A DNA stretch of 16,122 bases from DASRAJ01 sp039920305 (GTDB lineage Bacteria; Bacteroidota; Bacteroidia; Chitinophagales; UBA10324). The translations under genes were made by a program, and so were the position numbers. This document shows positions 1 through 6,729 of this stretch, piece after piece. The stretch is taken from positions 1 through 16,122 of the forward strand of contig JBDSEA010000090.1 in NCBI GenBank assembly GCA_039920305.1, given 5' to 3'. The notes under the pieces were generated by a model. That model did not search any database. It was not told the DNA's origin and saw only the letters and a program-made list of their open reading frames with translations. Every line of letters begins with the position of its first letter. The first letter of the stretch is position 1.

Positions 1-157
1 GGTTTTGATAACTTAAATTTATAAAGTACACATCACCTTCTTCCAAGCCTTCAATTTTACAATAGATATGGCATTTATACAAACGTGAGCTCACATTTGA
101 TTTTGGACTAAAATGTCCAATCAAGGAACTTATAATGAGAAGAAACACATACTCCAT
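1..157 (-). CDS. Exported protein, N-terminal part, DUF4369-like (partial)
   Basis: An open frame reads leftward from an ATG at 157 through the window edge without a stop (52 codons visible). The product begins with a short hydrophobic stretch (MEYVFLLIISSLIGHF), a plausible signal peptide. It continues with a segment containing IYCKIEGLEEGDVYF, which resembles the start of the DUF4369 domain found at the N-terminus of many Bacteroidota thiol:disulfide (TlpA/AhpC-type) proteins. AGAGG lies two bases before the ATG, closer than usual. A terminator at 189-234 separates it from the cysteine-rich gene upstream, so it probably has its own promoter in 158-188. The domain assignment is inferred from one short segment; the rest of the protein lies outside the window. 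Confidence 0.5.
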   Translation of the reverse strand, partial: MEYVFLLIISSLIGHFSPKSNVSSRLYKCHIYCKIEGLEEGDVYFINLSYQN

Positions 158-188
158 AGCCTCTAAATTAGGTTAATGAACAAGTGAA

Positions 189-234
189 TAAAATCTGGAG
201 CATTTATATAAATACTACTATGCTCCAGATTTTA
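189..234 (-). terminator. Rho-independent terminator after the cysteine-rich gene
   Basis: Positions 189-203 and 220-234 form a perfect 15-bp inverted repeat with a 16-nt loop. On the minus strand the hairpin begins three bases after the stop codon of the 238-729 gene, and its descending arm ends in TTTTA. The middle of the stem is CTGGAGC. Its position between two same-strand genes suggests they are separate transcription units. Confidence 0.75.
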
Positions 235-237
235 GTA

Positions 238-729
238 CTAACTTAAGATTAGACGATCAGACATTCCATGAGCAATCGCATAATTATTTACCGCTGTCTT
301 TTCACTGTTAGTTAAACTATTCATATGAGTTTTAAATGTGGTCATCCATGTATTTAAGGAAGCATCCGTAAATAAACGACTGCTAACATTAGTATTATAA
401 GTGGTAAGATCGGCTTTTACTGCGTTGGCCGTTGTTGTGTTAAAACTGCCAAGTGTATTATTTTTAAAATTATTCACTTCACCAAGTTGAGTGGGAGTCT
501 TAGTTAAACCACAAGAAGTTATTATTGTGCCACATTTACAAGTGGCAATTCCAAAATAACAACCGCAAAGTGCACTATTAGGTGCCGCGCAATCTGCGGA
601 ACAACAAGAAGACCATGAACAAGTTGCTTCGCAATTGGTATTCAAAATACCTGGTACATTATTATCTGCCATAGAGATCTGAAAAGCTACTATTGATATT
701 ATGAACAAAAGAAAAATTTTAGTTTTCAT
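238..729 (-). CDS. Small exported cysteine-rich protein, unknown function
   Basis: This 163-residue protein is not one I recognise. Residues 1-21 form a typical signal peptide (MKTK, then a hydrophobic core, then ISMA before DNN), so the mature product is probably exported. Ten cysteines are packed between residues 33 and 73 (33, 37, 42, 43, 47, 55, 57, 64, 66, 73), including a CC pair and two CxC motifs. That suggests a disulfide-rich knot or a metal-binding module. Residues 80-163 have no cysteine, are rich in Asn, Thr and Ser, and look mainly helical. The ATG is preceded by an A/T-rich leader without a Shine-Dalgarno sequence, and a strong terminator follows the stop. GC is lower than in the core genes to the right, so this may be an accessory gene. 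No enzymatic motif is visible. Confidence 0.75.
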   Translation of the reverse strand: MKTKIFLLFIISIVAFQISMADNNVPGILNTNCEATCSWSSCCSADCAAPNSALCGCYFGIATCKCGTIITSCGLTKTPTQLGEVNNFKNNTLGSFNTTTANAVKADLTTYNTNVSSRLFTDASLNTWMTTFKTHMNSLTNSEKTAVNNYAIAHGMSDRLILS

Positions 730-749
730 TTTTTTGAGATTTAAAGTTA

Positions 750-778
750 AAAAATTGTTTTAATTCGCCAACTATGCC
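750..778 (-). promoter_or_regulatory. Candidate promoter for the cysteine-rich gene
   Basis: Read on the minus strand, TTG is followed after 19 bases by TAACTTTA, a 7/8 match to the Bacteroidota -7 element TAnnTTTG at an acceptable spacing. It lies about 20-50 bases upstream of the ATG at 729. It is a sequence match only, and the surroundings are A/T-rich. Confidence 0.35.
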
Positions 779-976
779 GGCTTTTGGCTGCGCCATCCAT
801 TAGCTATTCCCAACGGACAGCACGGTTGTATGTAATTATCCTATGCCGGCGCCTCCTTTATCAAGAGTGAAAATAAATACTTGTCTTTCGCTGAGAGCGA
901 AAAAATTATTTGTGGGGGGGGGGTAGTATAATGATTTCCGCTGAAATAGTATGTGAGTGCATTAACATCTTTAATA

Positions 977-995
977 TAATTGTGAATCACAATTA
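977..995. repeat. 19-bp near-perfect palindrome, operator-like
   Basis: TAATTGTGA and TCACAATTA flank a single A, giving 9-bp perfect arms. This resembles a binding site for a dimeric regulator. It could also be part of the 3' structure of the polysaccharide operon that ends at 1112. Confidence 0.45.
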
Positions 996-1036
996 CACTC
1001 CTCAAAAAATGAGCTTGTAAAAAAATTTTTGAATGT

Positions 1037-1058
1037 AATGCACATGAGGTTGTGCATT
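1037..1058 (-). terminator. Hairpin downstream of the glycosyltransferase operon
   Basis: AATGCACA (1037-1044) and TGTGCATT (1051-1058) form an 8-bp stem with a 6-base loop, about 50 bases after the glycosyltransferase stop. On the minus strand a T-run (TTTTTTT) follows only after a further 11 bases or so. It is therefore a plausible but not classical terminator. Confidence 0.4.
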
Positions 1059-1111
1059 TGTATCGGCGTGGAAGAAAATAGCTTTGGGCAGATTCAATTT
1101 TCTCCTCTTAT

Positions 1112-1858
1112 TTAATTTCTGAAATATTCATGTGCCTTCTCATACTTGCGATAAGTGCACTTAGCCGCTTCTTTACAAATTGCCCAGCCGTAATAGCCAT
1201 CAAGAAAGCCAAGCTGAAAAAAATATCTCCTTATAAACATCAATGCAGCTTTCATAAAAATAACAAGCCTGGCTGTTTTTTTTCCCTTGTTAAAAATTTC
1301 CTTTGCGGCTATAAGTGCAAATTCTTCCTGCTGTAATTTGAATTGCTCTATGGAAGTAACAGTATAGTGTAGCAAATCTCCCTGCAGAAACCCGATCATG
1401 CTGCCTTGTTGCATCAGGACTTTATCATGTGGATTCACGCCGCCCCAGCTCCCTTTTTCTTTTTTCCACAATCTAATCTTTCTATCGGGGTACCAGCCAC
1501 TGTGGTGAATCCATTTACCGCAAAAATTATTGAGCCGGTTCATTGCATAAGCATTCATAATCAAATTTTGCTTTGCCATTAATATGGATTGATTCAGTTC
1601 CTCACTCAGGCATTCGTCGGCATCGAGCGCTAATACGTAATCATGATTTACCTGCGTGAGCGCAAAGTTTTTTTGCTGAATGTATCCTTCAAAAGGATGC
1701 TGAATGAAACGTACATTTTTTTTCCGGCAAATTTTTTCTGTCTCATCAGTTGAAAACGAATCTACCACCACTATTTCATCAGCTACCCCGGTGAGGGAAT
1801 CAAGACACCTTCCAATATTCTTTTCTTCATTGAATGTGATAATAGCTGCAGAAATCAT
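1112..1858 (-). CDS. Family 2 glycosyltransferase, WaaE/KdtX-like
   Basis: A 248-residue GT-A fold transferase that probably adds a sugar from a nucleotide-sugar donor to a lipopolysaccharide core or other surface glycan at the inner face of the cytoplasmic membrane. Visible landmarks are the nucleotide-binding start ITFNEEKNIGRCL (residues 7-19), VVDSFSTDET (31-40), the metal-binding DADE at 79-82, and GWYPDRKIRLW (121-131), which is characteristic of the WaaE/KdtX-like beta-1,4-glucosyltransferase branch. Length fits the family (about 250). A hydrophobic and aromatic C-terminal stretch (about 198-227) may contact the membrane. Its ATG overlaps the stop of the upstream polymerase/ligase gene as ATGA, implying translational coupling. 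The sugar and acceptor cannot be read from the sequence. Confidence 0.88.
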   Translation of the reverse strand: MISAAIITFNEEKNIGRCLDSLTGVADEIVVVDSFSTDETEKICRKKNVRFIQHPFEGYIQQKNFALTQVNHDYVLALDADECLSEELNQSILMAKQNLIMNAYAMNRLNNFCGKWIHHSGWYPDRKIRLWKKEKGSWGGVNPHDKVLMQQGSMIGFLQGDLLHYTVTSIEQFKLQQEEFALIAAKEIFNKGKKTARLVIFMKAALMFIRRYFFQLGFLDGYYGWAICKEAAKCTYRKYEKAHEYFRN

Positions 1859-3084
1859 GACTCATTCGACTCGATAAAAACATACATCAGCAGCAGGAAC
1901 AAAAGATAGAACCCTGTCCCCATCTGCTCCTCAATGGTTGCCTCTGTAAAAAACGATGAAATTATGATAATGTGAAAACAGATGAAAAGCCAGTTGGTAA
2001 GCAACCGCTTTCTTGACAATGGCAAAACGATTGCAAAAATAAATATAAGCAATCCGAACATGCCCGTACCTGCAGCAACGAACACAAACTGGTTGTGAGG
2101 GAGCAAAACGTCGCGCGGATGTTCCGGGGCGGCATCGAGTTTCTTTTTCATCTCCACCCTTAAGTCACCAATGCCAGCGCCAATGAGGGGATGCTCCCGG
2201 AATATTTCCATCCCTTTTTCAATAGAAAGAATTCTTCCGGCATCAGACAATCCGGATGCATTATTGAAAAAAAATAATTGCTCAAGATCAAACCGCATGT
2301 AATCTGCTCTTGCTTTCATTGAAGGCATGGAAAAATATGCGGCAACCGGGAATAACAAAATAATTAATGTTAATAGCAGCGCAGTTTTGAGCTTTTTTAT
2401 GCTTAGAAGAAAATAAAAAACCATATAGATGCCACACAGGTATATTGCAACAATGCCGCTTCGCACAGCGAGTAAATGCTGGAAGTAGATTAAGAAAAAG
2501 ATAACCCCAAGAATCACCCATGGTTCCCAGGAATAGCGGATAAAAAATTTTTTTGTGAACAGGTAAAACCCTGTAATAATGCCAAAGGAAACCATCAGTG
2601 AATACCGGATGTGATTGAATGGTGTTTCAATCACCCTTCCCTGTCCATAAGCAATGAGTATGCTGCTGAAATTCTTATAAAAACTAAAACTGATTATTAT
2701 TGCGGTAACTGTAATCAGCAGTAAAAAAAAATACAGCAGGGAATAAAACTGATTGGGTGAGATCTTATTTTTAAAAACCGTAAAGGCAAAAGGTAGTGCC
2801 AGAAAAGGAAGCTTAAGACGGATTCTTTCGAGCAAAAATTCATGGTCATGGGTAGAATTAATTCCACTTAATAAATAAACGAAAAATACCAGCCACAGGG
2901 CAATAAGCACGCGATCCCGGAGGAAAAGTGAAAAGCTTTTACGCGGATCAGTCAGAAGTAAAGCATATGCCACCATCGCTATCATCGCGATGCTTGGCAT
3001 GGCTCGTGCAACAAAAAGCCCTGCTATCGCAGCAGCTAAGGAGATATAGGGAACAGCAGTGAGATCAGGTTTTCGCCAGGGCAT
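1855..3084 (-). CDS. O-antigen ligase/polymerase family membrane protein (Wzy_C-like)
   Basis: A polytopic membrane protein of 409 residues from the ATG at 3084. About ten hydrophobic segments surround one large loop. The O-antigen ligase domain signature is present: AVRSG (R208), AGRILSIEKGMEIF (from about residue 283, with R284), the motif HPLIGAG (298-304) and LPHNQF (329-334, H330/N331). Members either ligate O-antigen to lipid A-core or polymerise repeat units; the sequence does not tell which. The frame also opens from a TTG at 3123 (13 extra residues), but the ATG gives a better N-terminus (MPWRKPD before the first membrane span). The downstream glycosyltransferase overlaps its stop by 4 bases, so the two form one operon. 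The sigma factor gene is divergent across roughly 200 bp. Confidence 0.85.
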   Translation of the reverse strand: MPWRKPDLTAVPYISLAAAIAGLFVARAMPSIAMIAMVAYALLLTDPRKSFSLFLRDRVLIALWLVFFVYLLSGINSTHDHEFLLERIRLKLPFLALPFAFTVFKNKISPNQFYSLLYFFLLLITVTAIIISFSFYKNFSSILIAYGQGRVIETPFNHIRYSLMVSFGIITGFYLFTKKFFIRYSWEPWVILGVIFFLIYFQHLLAVRSGIVAIYLCGIYMVFYFLLSIKKLKTALLLTLIILLFPVAAYFSMPSMKARADYMRFDLEQLFFFNNASGLSDAGRILSIEKGMEIFREHPLIGAGIGDLRVEMKKKLDAAPEHPRDVLLPHNQFVFVAAGTGMFGLLIFIFAIVLPLSRKRLLTNWLFICFHIIIISSFFTEATIEEQMGTGFYLLFLLLMYVFIESNES

Positions 3085-3241
3085 TCGTTCAACACGCTTC
3101 AGGGGACTGCAAGTTAAAAGCAAGGATTAAAAAGTAGCGGCAATTCGGATGCTATCAAAGGTAATCGGAAATTTGAAAGAGCAATTACTGCACGATGCTT
3201 TGGCCTTATTAATGTCGGGGCATGTATTTTATCCGCCTTCA

Positions 3242-3259
3242 CTAAAGACTTTGCTTTAG
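3242..3259. promoter_or_regulatory. Inverted repeat in the divergent wzy/sigma region
   Basis: CTAAAG and CTTTAG flank ACTTTG, and an overlapping TTGC-TTTA-GCAA repeat occupies 3251-3262. The site lies 22 bases before the GTG of the sigma factor gene. It could be an operator or promoter element for either gene. The assignment is by position and symmetry only. Confidence 0.3.
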
Positions 3260-3281
3260 CAAGGCTTCGTATTTTCACAGC

Positions 3282-3863
3282 GTGGCAGAAACACCTGATG
3301 TAATTCAAAAACACAATGAAGATCTCTTTGAAAAGGAGTTTATGCCGCAGGTGGATGCACTTTACAATTTTGCATTTCATCTTACGCTGAATGAAGAAGA
3401 TTCCAATGATCTTGTTCAGGATACATTTTTAAAAGCATACCGGTTCATTGATTCTTATGAGAGGGGAACGAATGCCAAAGCATGGTTGTTTCAAATTCTC
3501 AAGAATAGTTTCATCAATGAATATCGCCGCAAAGTCCGCCATCCGGGTCAGGTAGATTACGAAGATTATATAGCATATCAGGATAGCGAGGAAAGTGTAC
3601 ATGTTGGCGAACTGGATTTGCGGGATGATGTTTTTAAGGGACTTATCGGTGATGAAGTAACGGTGGCTTTGAATAGCTTGCCTGTTGATTTCAGAACTGT
3701 TATTCTGTTAAGTGACATTGAAGGTTTCAGCTATGAAGAAATTGCCAAGATCATTGACATTCCCATCGGCACTGTACGGTCACGGCTGCATCGTGCGCGT
3801 AACCTCATGAAAGAAAAATTAAGGGACTATGCAAAAAAAATGGGGTATAAAGAAAATCGCTGA
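3282..3863 (+). CDS. ECF-family RNA polymerase sigma factor
   Basis: A 193-residue sigma-70 family factor of the extracytoplasmic-function type. Region 2 spans about residues 22-88 and includes DLVQDTFLKAYRF (43-55) and WLFQILKNSFINEYRR (68-83), used for core binding and -10 recognition. Region 4 spans about 129-180 with the helix-turn-helix YEEIAKIIDIPIGTVRSRLHR (151-171). The acidic linker between them is typical of Bacteroidota homologues I recall. The GTG at 3282 is the first possible start in frame and has no Shine-Dalgarno sequence. An ATG at 3342 preceded by AAGGAG would shorten the protein by 20 residues, but the region-2 helix begins before it, so GTG is preferred. The next gene, a likely anti-sigma factor, overlaps its end by 35 bases. 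The stimulus it responds to is not evident. Confidence 0.9.
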   Translation: MAETPDVIQKHNEDLFEKEFMPQVDALYNFAFHLTLNEEDSNDLVQDTFLKAYRFIDSYERGTNAKAWLFQILKNSFINEYRRKVRHPGQVDYEDYIAYQDSEESVHVGELDLRDDVFKGLIGDEVTVALNSLPVDFRTVILLSDIEGFSYEEIAKIIDIPIGTVRSRLHRARNLMKEKLRDYAKKMGYKENR

Positions 3864-4134
3864 AGCTCCGGGCATTCAAGGGGAAAGCAAGTCCGGCTTG
3901 CATAACTGCGATTCAACTTTGAAAAAAGTAATGCTCTCACTGGATAATGAAATGAGTGAGGAAGACGAGAAACAATTTCTTGATGAGATAAATCAGTGCT
4001 CCTATTGCCTTGAAAAATTTAATATTGAAAAATCTTTCAAAGAATACCTCTGTGGCAAGATCAGGCGCCGTGCCGTTCCATTAAATCTCGCTGATCAGAT
4101 TCGTGCGCACATCCGCCATACCACGGAAGGTTAG
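3829..4134 (+). CDS. Putative anti-sigma factor, zinc-finger (ZAS)-like, soluble
   Basis: A 101-residue protein without a membrane segment. Residues from about 25 on resemble small zinc-binding anti-sigma factors: LHNC (C27), an acidic helix, and CSYC (57-60) followed by LEKFNIEKSFKEYL. The residue four before the first Cys of CxxC, usually His in the ZAS motif HxxxCxxC, is Glu53. Metal binding may therefore use another residue or be lost. The ATG at 3829 lies inside the sigma gene (35-base overlap, +1 frame). A TTG at 3898, shortly after GGGGAAAG, would remove the first 23 residues, which look unlike the family. The overlap with the sigma gene suggests stoichiometric co-expression and direct inhibition of that sigma factor. 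The role is inferred from fold features and position. Confidence 0.72.
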   Translation: MQKKWGIKKIAEAPGIQGESKSGLHNCDSTLKKVMLSLDNEMSEEDEKQFLDEINQCSYCLEKFNIEKSFKEYLCGKIRRRAVPLNLADQIRAHIRHTTEG

Positions 4135-4139
4135 AATTC

Positions 4140-5102
4140 ATGAATGAAATCCCGGTTCTGGTAAATCAGCTTCAGCAAGGCGATTACAAAGCGCTCGCAA
4201 GAGCCATCACGGTTGTGGAAAATGAGCTGGAGGGCAGCGTTTCATTGCTTGAATTGCTTTCAATTAAAGATATCCCACTCATTGGAATCACCGGACCCCC
4301 CGGGGCAGGAAAGAGTTCACTCTTAAATGCTCTGATTTCACTTTTGCTAAAGCAGGAGAACAAGGTCGGCGTGATTGCAATAGATCCAACATCGCCTTTT
4401 AACTTCGGATCGCTTCTGGGTGACCGTATCCGGCTCTCAGAGCATTTTATAAATCCACGGCTTTTTATCCGGTCACTGGCAACACGCGGGTCACTTGGCG
4501 GGTTGAGTGAAAAAATAATTGAAATTACTGATGTGATGAAAGCCGCTCCGTTTGATTTTTTGTTTGTTGAAACGGTGGGTGTCGGTCAGTCAGAAGTAGA
4601 GATTGCCGGCTTAGCAGACATCACTATAGTTGTTCTGGTTCCTGATTCCGGGGATGAGGTGCAGACCATGAAGGCCGGGTTGATGGAGATTGCTGATATC
4701 TTCGTCGTTAACAAGGCGGACCACCCTGATGCGGATCGTTTCACAAAATATTTGAAAATGATTATACCTCATTCCCATTCTGCTGATCCTATAAATTCCT
4801 CCCTGAATTTTTCAGATGAGGCAGATATTAGCAGAAGCCATTCATCCCGGCAAATTTCTGTGATCAAAACGGTGGCAATAAAAAATGAGGGCGTGGAACA
4901 GGTTTGGCAGCAAATTCTAATACATCTTGCCGCAGGTTTTCAAAGCGATCGAAGGGTGATGTTGTTTGCAGAAAAAATCTGGCGGATTATCCGTAAGGAA
5001 AAAATGATGAACATTGACCGTAGGAAAATTCTCGAAACAGTGAAGGCGGAAATCCATCGAAAAGATTTGAATGTATATAAGCTTGCCCGGAAATTTCAGT
5101 GA
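4140..5102 (+). CDS. meaB: MeaB/ArgK-type GTPase, methylmalonyl-CoA mutase chaperone
   Basis: A G3E-family GTPase of 320 residues that loads, protects and reactivates the adenosylcobalamin enzyme methylmalonyl-CoA mutase. Motifs in order: Walker A GPPGAGKS (52-59), DPTSP (82-86), LGDRIR (93-98), the MeaB-characteristic SLATRGSLGG (112-121), ETVGVGQSE (144-152) and the guanine-specificity NKAD (191-194). The C-terminal helical part (about 255-320) matches the dimerisation arm. The stretch at about 210-238 (Ser/His-rich, HSHSADPINSS) seems variable. It starts 5 bases after the anti-sigma gene, with GGAAGG 11 bases upstream of the ATG, so co-transcription with the sigma operon is likely. The mutase genes are not in this window. 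Confidence 0.92.
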   Translation: MNEIPVLVNQLQQGDYKALARAITVVENELEGSVSLLELLSIKDIPLIGITGPPGAGKSSLLNALISLLLKQENKVGVIAIDPTSPFNFGSLLGDRIRLSEHFINPRLFIRSLATRGSLGGLSEKIIEITDVMKAAPFDFLFVETVGVGQSEVEIAGLADITIVVLVPDSGDEVQTMKAGLMEIADIFVVNKADHPDADRFTKYLKMIIPHSHSADPINSSLNFSDEADISRSHSSRQISVIKTVAIKNEGVEQVWQQILIHLAAGFQSDRRVMLFAEKIWRIIRKEKMMNIDRRKILETVKAEIHRKDLNVYKLARKFQ

Positions 5103-5120
5103 GCAGTAATGAAGTATGAT

Positions 5121-5139
5121 TTGTGCTGAAGAAGCACAG
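5121..5139 (+). other. Small hairpin between meaB and cysS
   Basis: TGTGCT and AGCACA form a 6-bp stem with a GAAGA loop, extended by one G-T pair. Only CTTTTC follows, so it is at best a weak attenuator or terminator in the 57-bp gap. Confidence 0.25.
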
Positions 5140-5159
5140 TATCTTTTCAAATTGAATTT

Positions 5160-6653
5160 ATGGCACCGCTGAGAATTTATAATAGTCTGACACGTGAGAA
5201 AGAGACCTTTTCCCCCATTCACCCGCCACACGCGGGAATGTATGTGTGCGGGCCTACTGTAAGCGGCGAAACGCACCTTGGCCATGCACGTCCTTATATA
5301 ACCTTCGATGTTGTATTCCGCTACCTGAAATTCCTGGGCTATAAAGTTCGATATGTGAGGAATATCACGGATGCCGGGCATTTTGAAGAAGAAGACCGTG
5401 AGGCAGTAGACAAGGTTTCCACCAAGGCTAAGCTTGAGCGGTTAGAGCCCATGGAACTCGTGCAGAAGTACACCAACATTTATCATGACATGATGGATCT
5501 GCTGAATTGCGAGCGGCCAAGCATTGAGCCGGCTGCTACCGGTCATATCATTGAGCAGATCAGTATGATTGAAGAAATTCTAAAAAAAGGATTTGCGTAT
5601 GAGATGAATGGCTCAGTGTATTTCGATGTGAGAAAGTATGCGAAGGAAAATGATTACGGAAAATTATCAGGAAGAAAGATTGATGAGATGATCGCCGGAA
5701 GCCGTGAGCTGGAATCACAGGGAGACAAGCGCGATCCAGCTGATTTTGCACTGTGGAAGAATGCTCCTGACGAGCACCTGATGCGATGGAAGTCACCGTG
5801 GGGCGAAGGGTTTCCGGGCTGGCACATCGAATGCTCTGCGATGGCAACGAAATACCTGGGATCACCTTTCGATATTCACGGGGGCGGTATGGATCTGCTT
5901 TTCCCTCATCATGAAAGTGAGATTGCGCAAACGAAGACTGTTTGCAATTGTGCTCCGGTGAAATACTGGATGCACAACAACATGATTACTGTAAACGGAA
6001 AAAAGATGGGTAAGAGCTATGGCAATACCATAACGTTGCGAGAGATGTTTTCAGGAAATCATCCCTTACTGGAACAGGCATATCCGCCAATGACTGTCCG
6101 CTTCTTCATACTTCAGACACAGTACAGAAGCACCCTCGATTTTACCAATGAAGCCCTTCAGGCAGCCGAGAAAGGATTACAGCGGTTGATGAATGCACTT
6201 GAAACACTGAACAAGCTTTCCTTCAATGAAAAACCAGATGATTTTATTCAGGAAGAGGATGAAAAGGTGAAGCGCCTCATTAACGAATGCTCGGCTTTTA
6301 TGAATGACGACTTTAATACAGCAATGGCGATGGCTTCGTTGTTTGAGCTTGCTTCCGGAATATTTGCATGGCAAAATCAGCAGTTGAAAATCACCTCGAT
6401 CAAGAAGGAAACATTTGAAACCCTGAAGCAGACATTCAACACATTTGTGACCGGCATTTTAGGATTGAAGAATAAAAATACTTCAGCTGCTGATTCTAAA
6501 ATAAACGAAGTAATGGAACTAGTGATCTCCCTGCGCAATGAAGCCCGGCAGAAAAAAGATTTCAGTACCTCGGATAAAATCCGTGATGTGTTGTTGAAAG
6601 CAGGTGTGCAATTAAAGGATGGGAAGGAGGGCACTTCCTGGATACCGTTGTAA
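5160..6653 (+). CDS. cysS: Cysteinyl-tRNA synthetase
   Basis: A class I aminoacyl-tRNA synthetase of 497 residues that charges tRNA-Cys with cysteine in the cytosol. The active site is clear: C30 in MYVCGPTVSG, the HIGH-type motif HLGH at 39-42, and the KMSKS-type motif KMGKS at 282-286. The zinc ligands that exclude other amino acids are C30, C225, H250 and E254, with the same 25- and 4-residue spacings as E. coli CysRS. FPGWHIECSAM (218-228) and HGGGMDLLFPHHESEIAQ (240-257) are signature blocks. The C-terminal anticodon-binding region ends with DKIRDVLLKAGVQLKD. The ATG has an A/T-rich leader typical of this phylum. Gly in place of the first Ser of KMSKS is, as far as I recall, common in Bacteroidota. 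It converges with the M28 peptidase gene 76 bp downstream, and I see no strong terminator between them. Confidence 0.97.
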   Translation: MAPLRIYNSLTREKETFSPIHPPHAGMYVCGPTVSGETHLGHARPYITFDVVFRYLKFLGYKVRYVRNITDAGHFEEEDREAVDKVSTKAKLERLEPMELVQKYTNIYHDMMDLLNCERPSIEPAATGHIIEQISMIEEILKKGFAYEMNGSVYFDVRKYAKENDYGKLSGRKIDEMIAGSRELESQGDKRDPADFALWKNAPDEHLMRWKSPWGEGFPGWHIECSAMATKYLGSPFDIHGGGMDLLFPHHESEIAQTKTVCNCAPVKYWMHNNMITVNGKKMGKSYGNTITLREMFSGNHPLLEQAYPPMTVRFFILQTQYRSTLDFTNEALQAAEKGLQRLMNALETLNKLSFNEKPDDFIQEEDEKVKRLINECSAFMNDDFNTAMAMASLFELASGIFAWQNQQLKITSIKKETFETLKQTFNTFVTGILGLKNKNTSAADSKINEVMELVISLRNEARQKKDFSTSDKIRDVLLKAGVQLKDGKEGTSWIPL

Positions 6654-6729
6654 ATCCCGGCACGTGGAAGAAGTCATCCACCACAAATCCACTGGTGAAT
6701 ATTATGCGACTTATGAAATCAGCATGTCG

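Larger units (their letters stand above)
730..1111. other. 382-bp non-coding region with G10 tract and inverted repeats
   Basis: I find no convincing gene between the start of the cysteine-rich gene and the end of the glycosyltransferase gene. The region holds a repeated decamer CTATGCCGGC (772-781 and 841-850), a small hairpin (886-902), ten consecutive G (914-923), a 19-bp near-palindrome (977-995), CTCA-A5-TGAG (1001-1013) and a terminator-like hairpin (1037-1058). Confidence 0.7.

Noticed and set aside
886..902. TTTCGCT-GAG-AGCGAAA hairpin as a terminator
   Set aside because: A 7-bp stem exists, but no gene ends next to it and there is no T-run in the required position on either strand.
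977..995. Binding site for a CRP-type regulator
   Set aside because: TGTGA and TCACA are present but separated by one base rather than six, so the classical CRP site is not matched.
3114..3380. 88-codon open frame on the minus strand between the O-antigen gene and the sigma gene
   Set aside because: It overlaps the start of the well-supported sigma factor on the opposite strand and its translation resembles no protein family.
6680..6702. CACCA...TGGTG hairpin between cysS and the M28 gene as a terminator
   Set aside because: Only five base pairs with a nine-base loop and no T-run; too weak to call.
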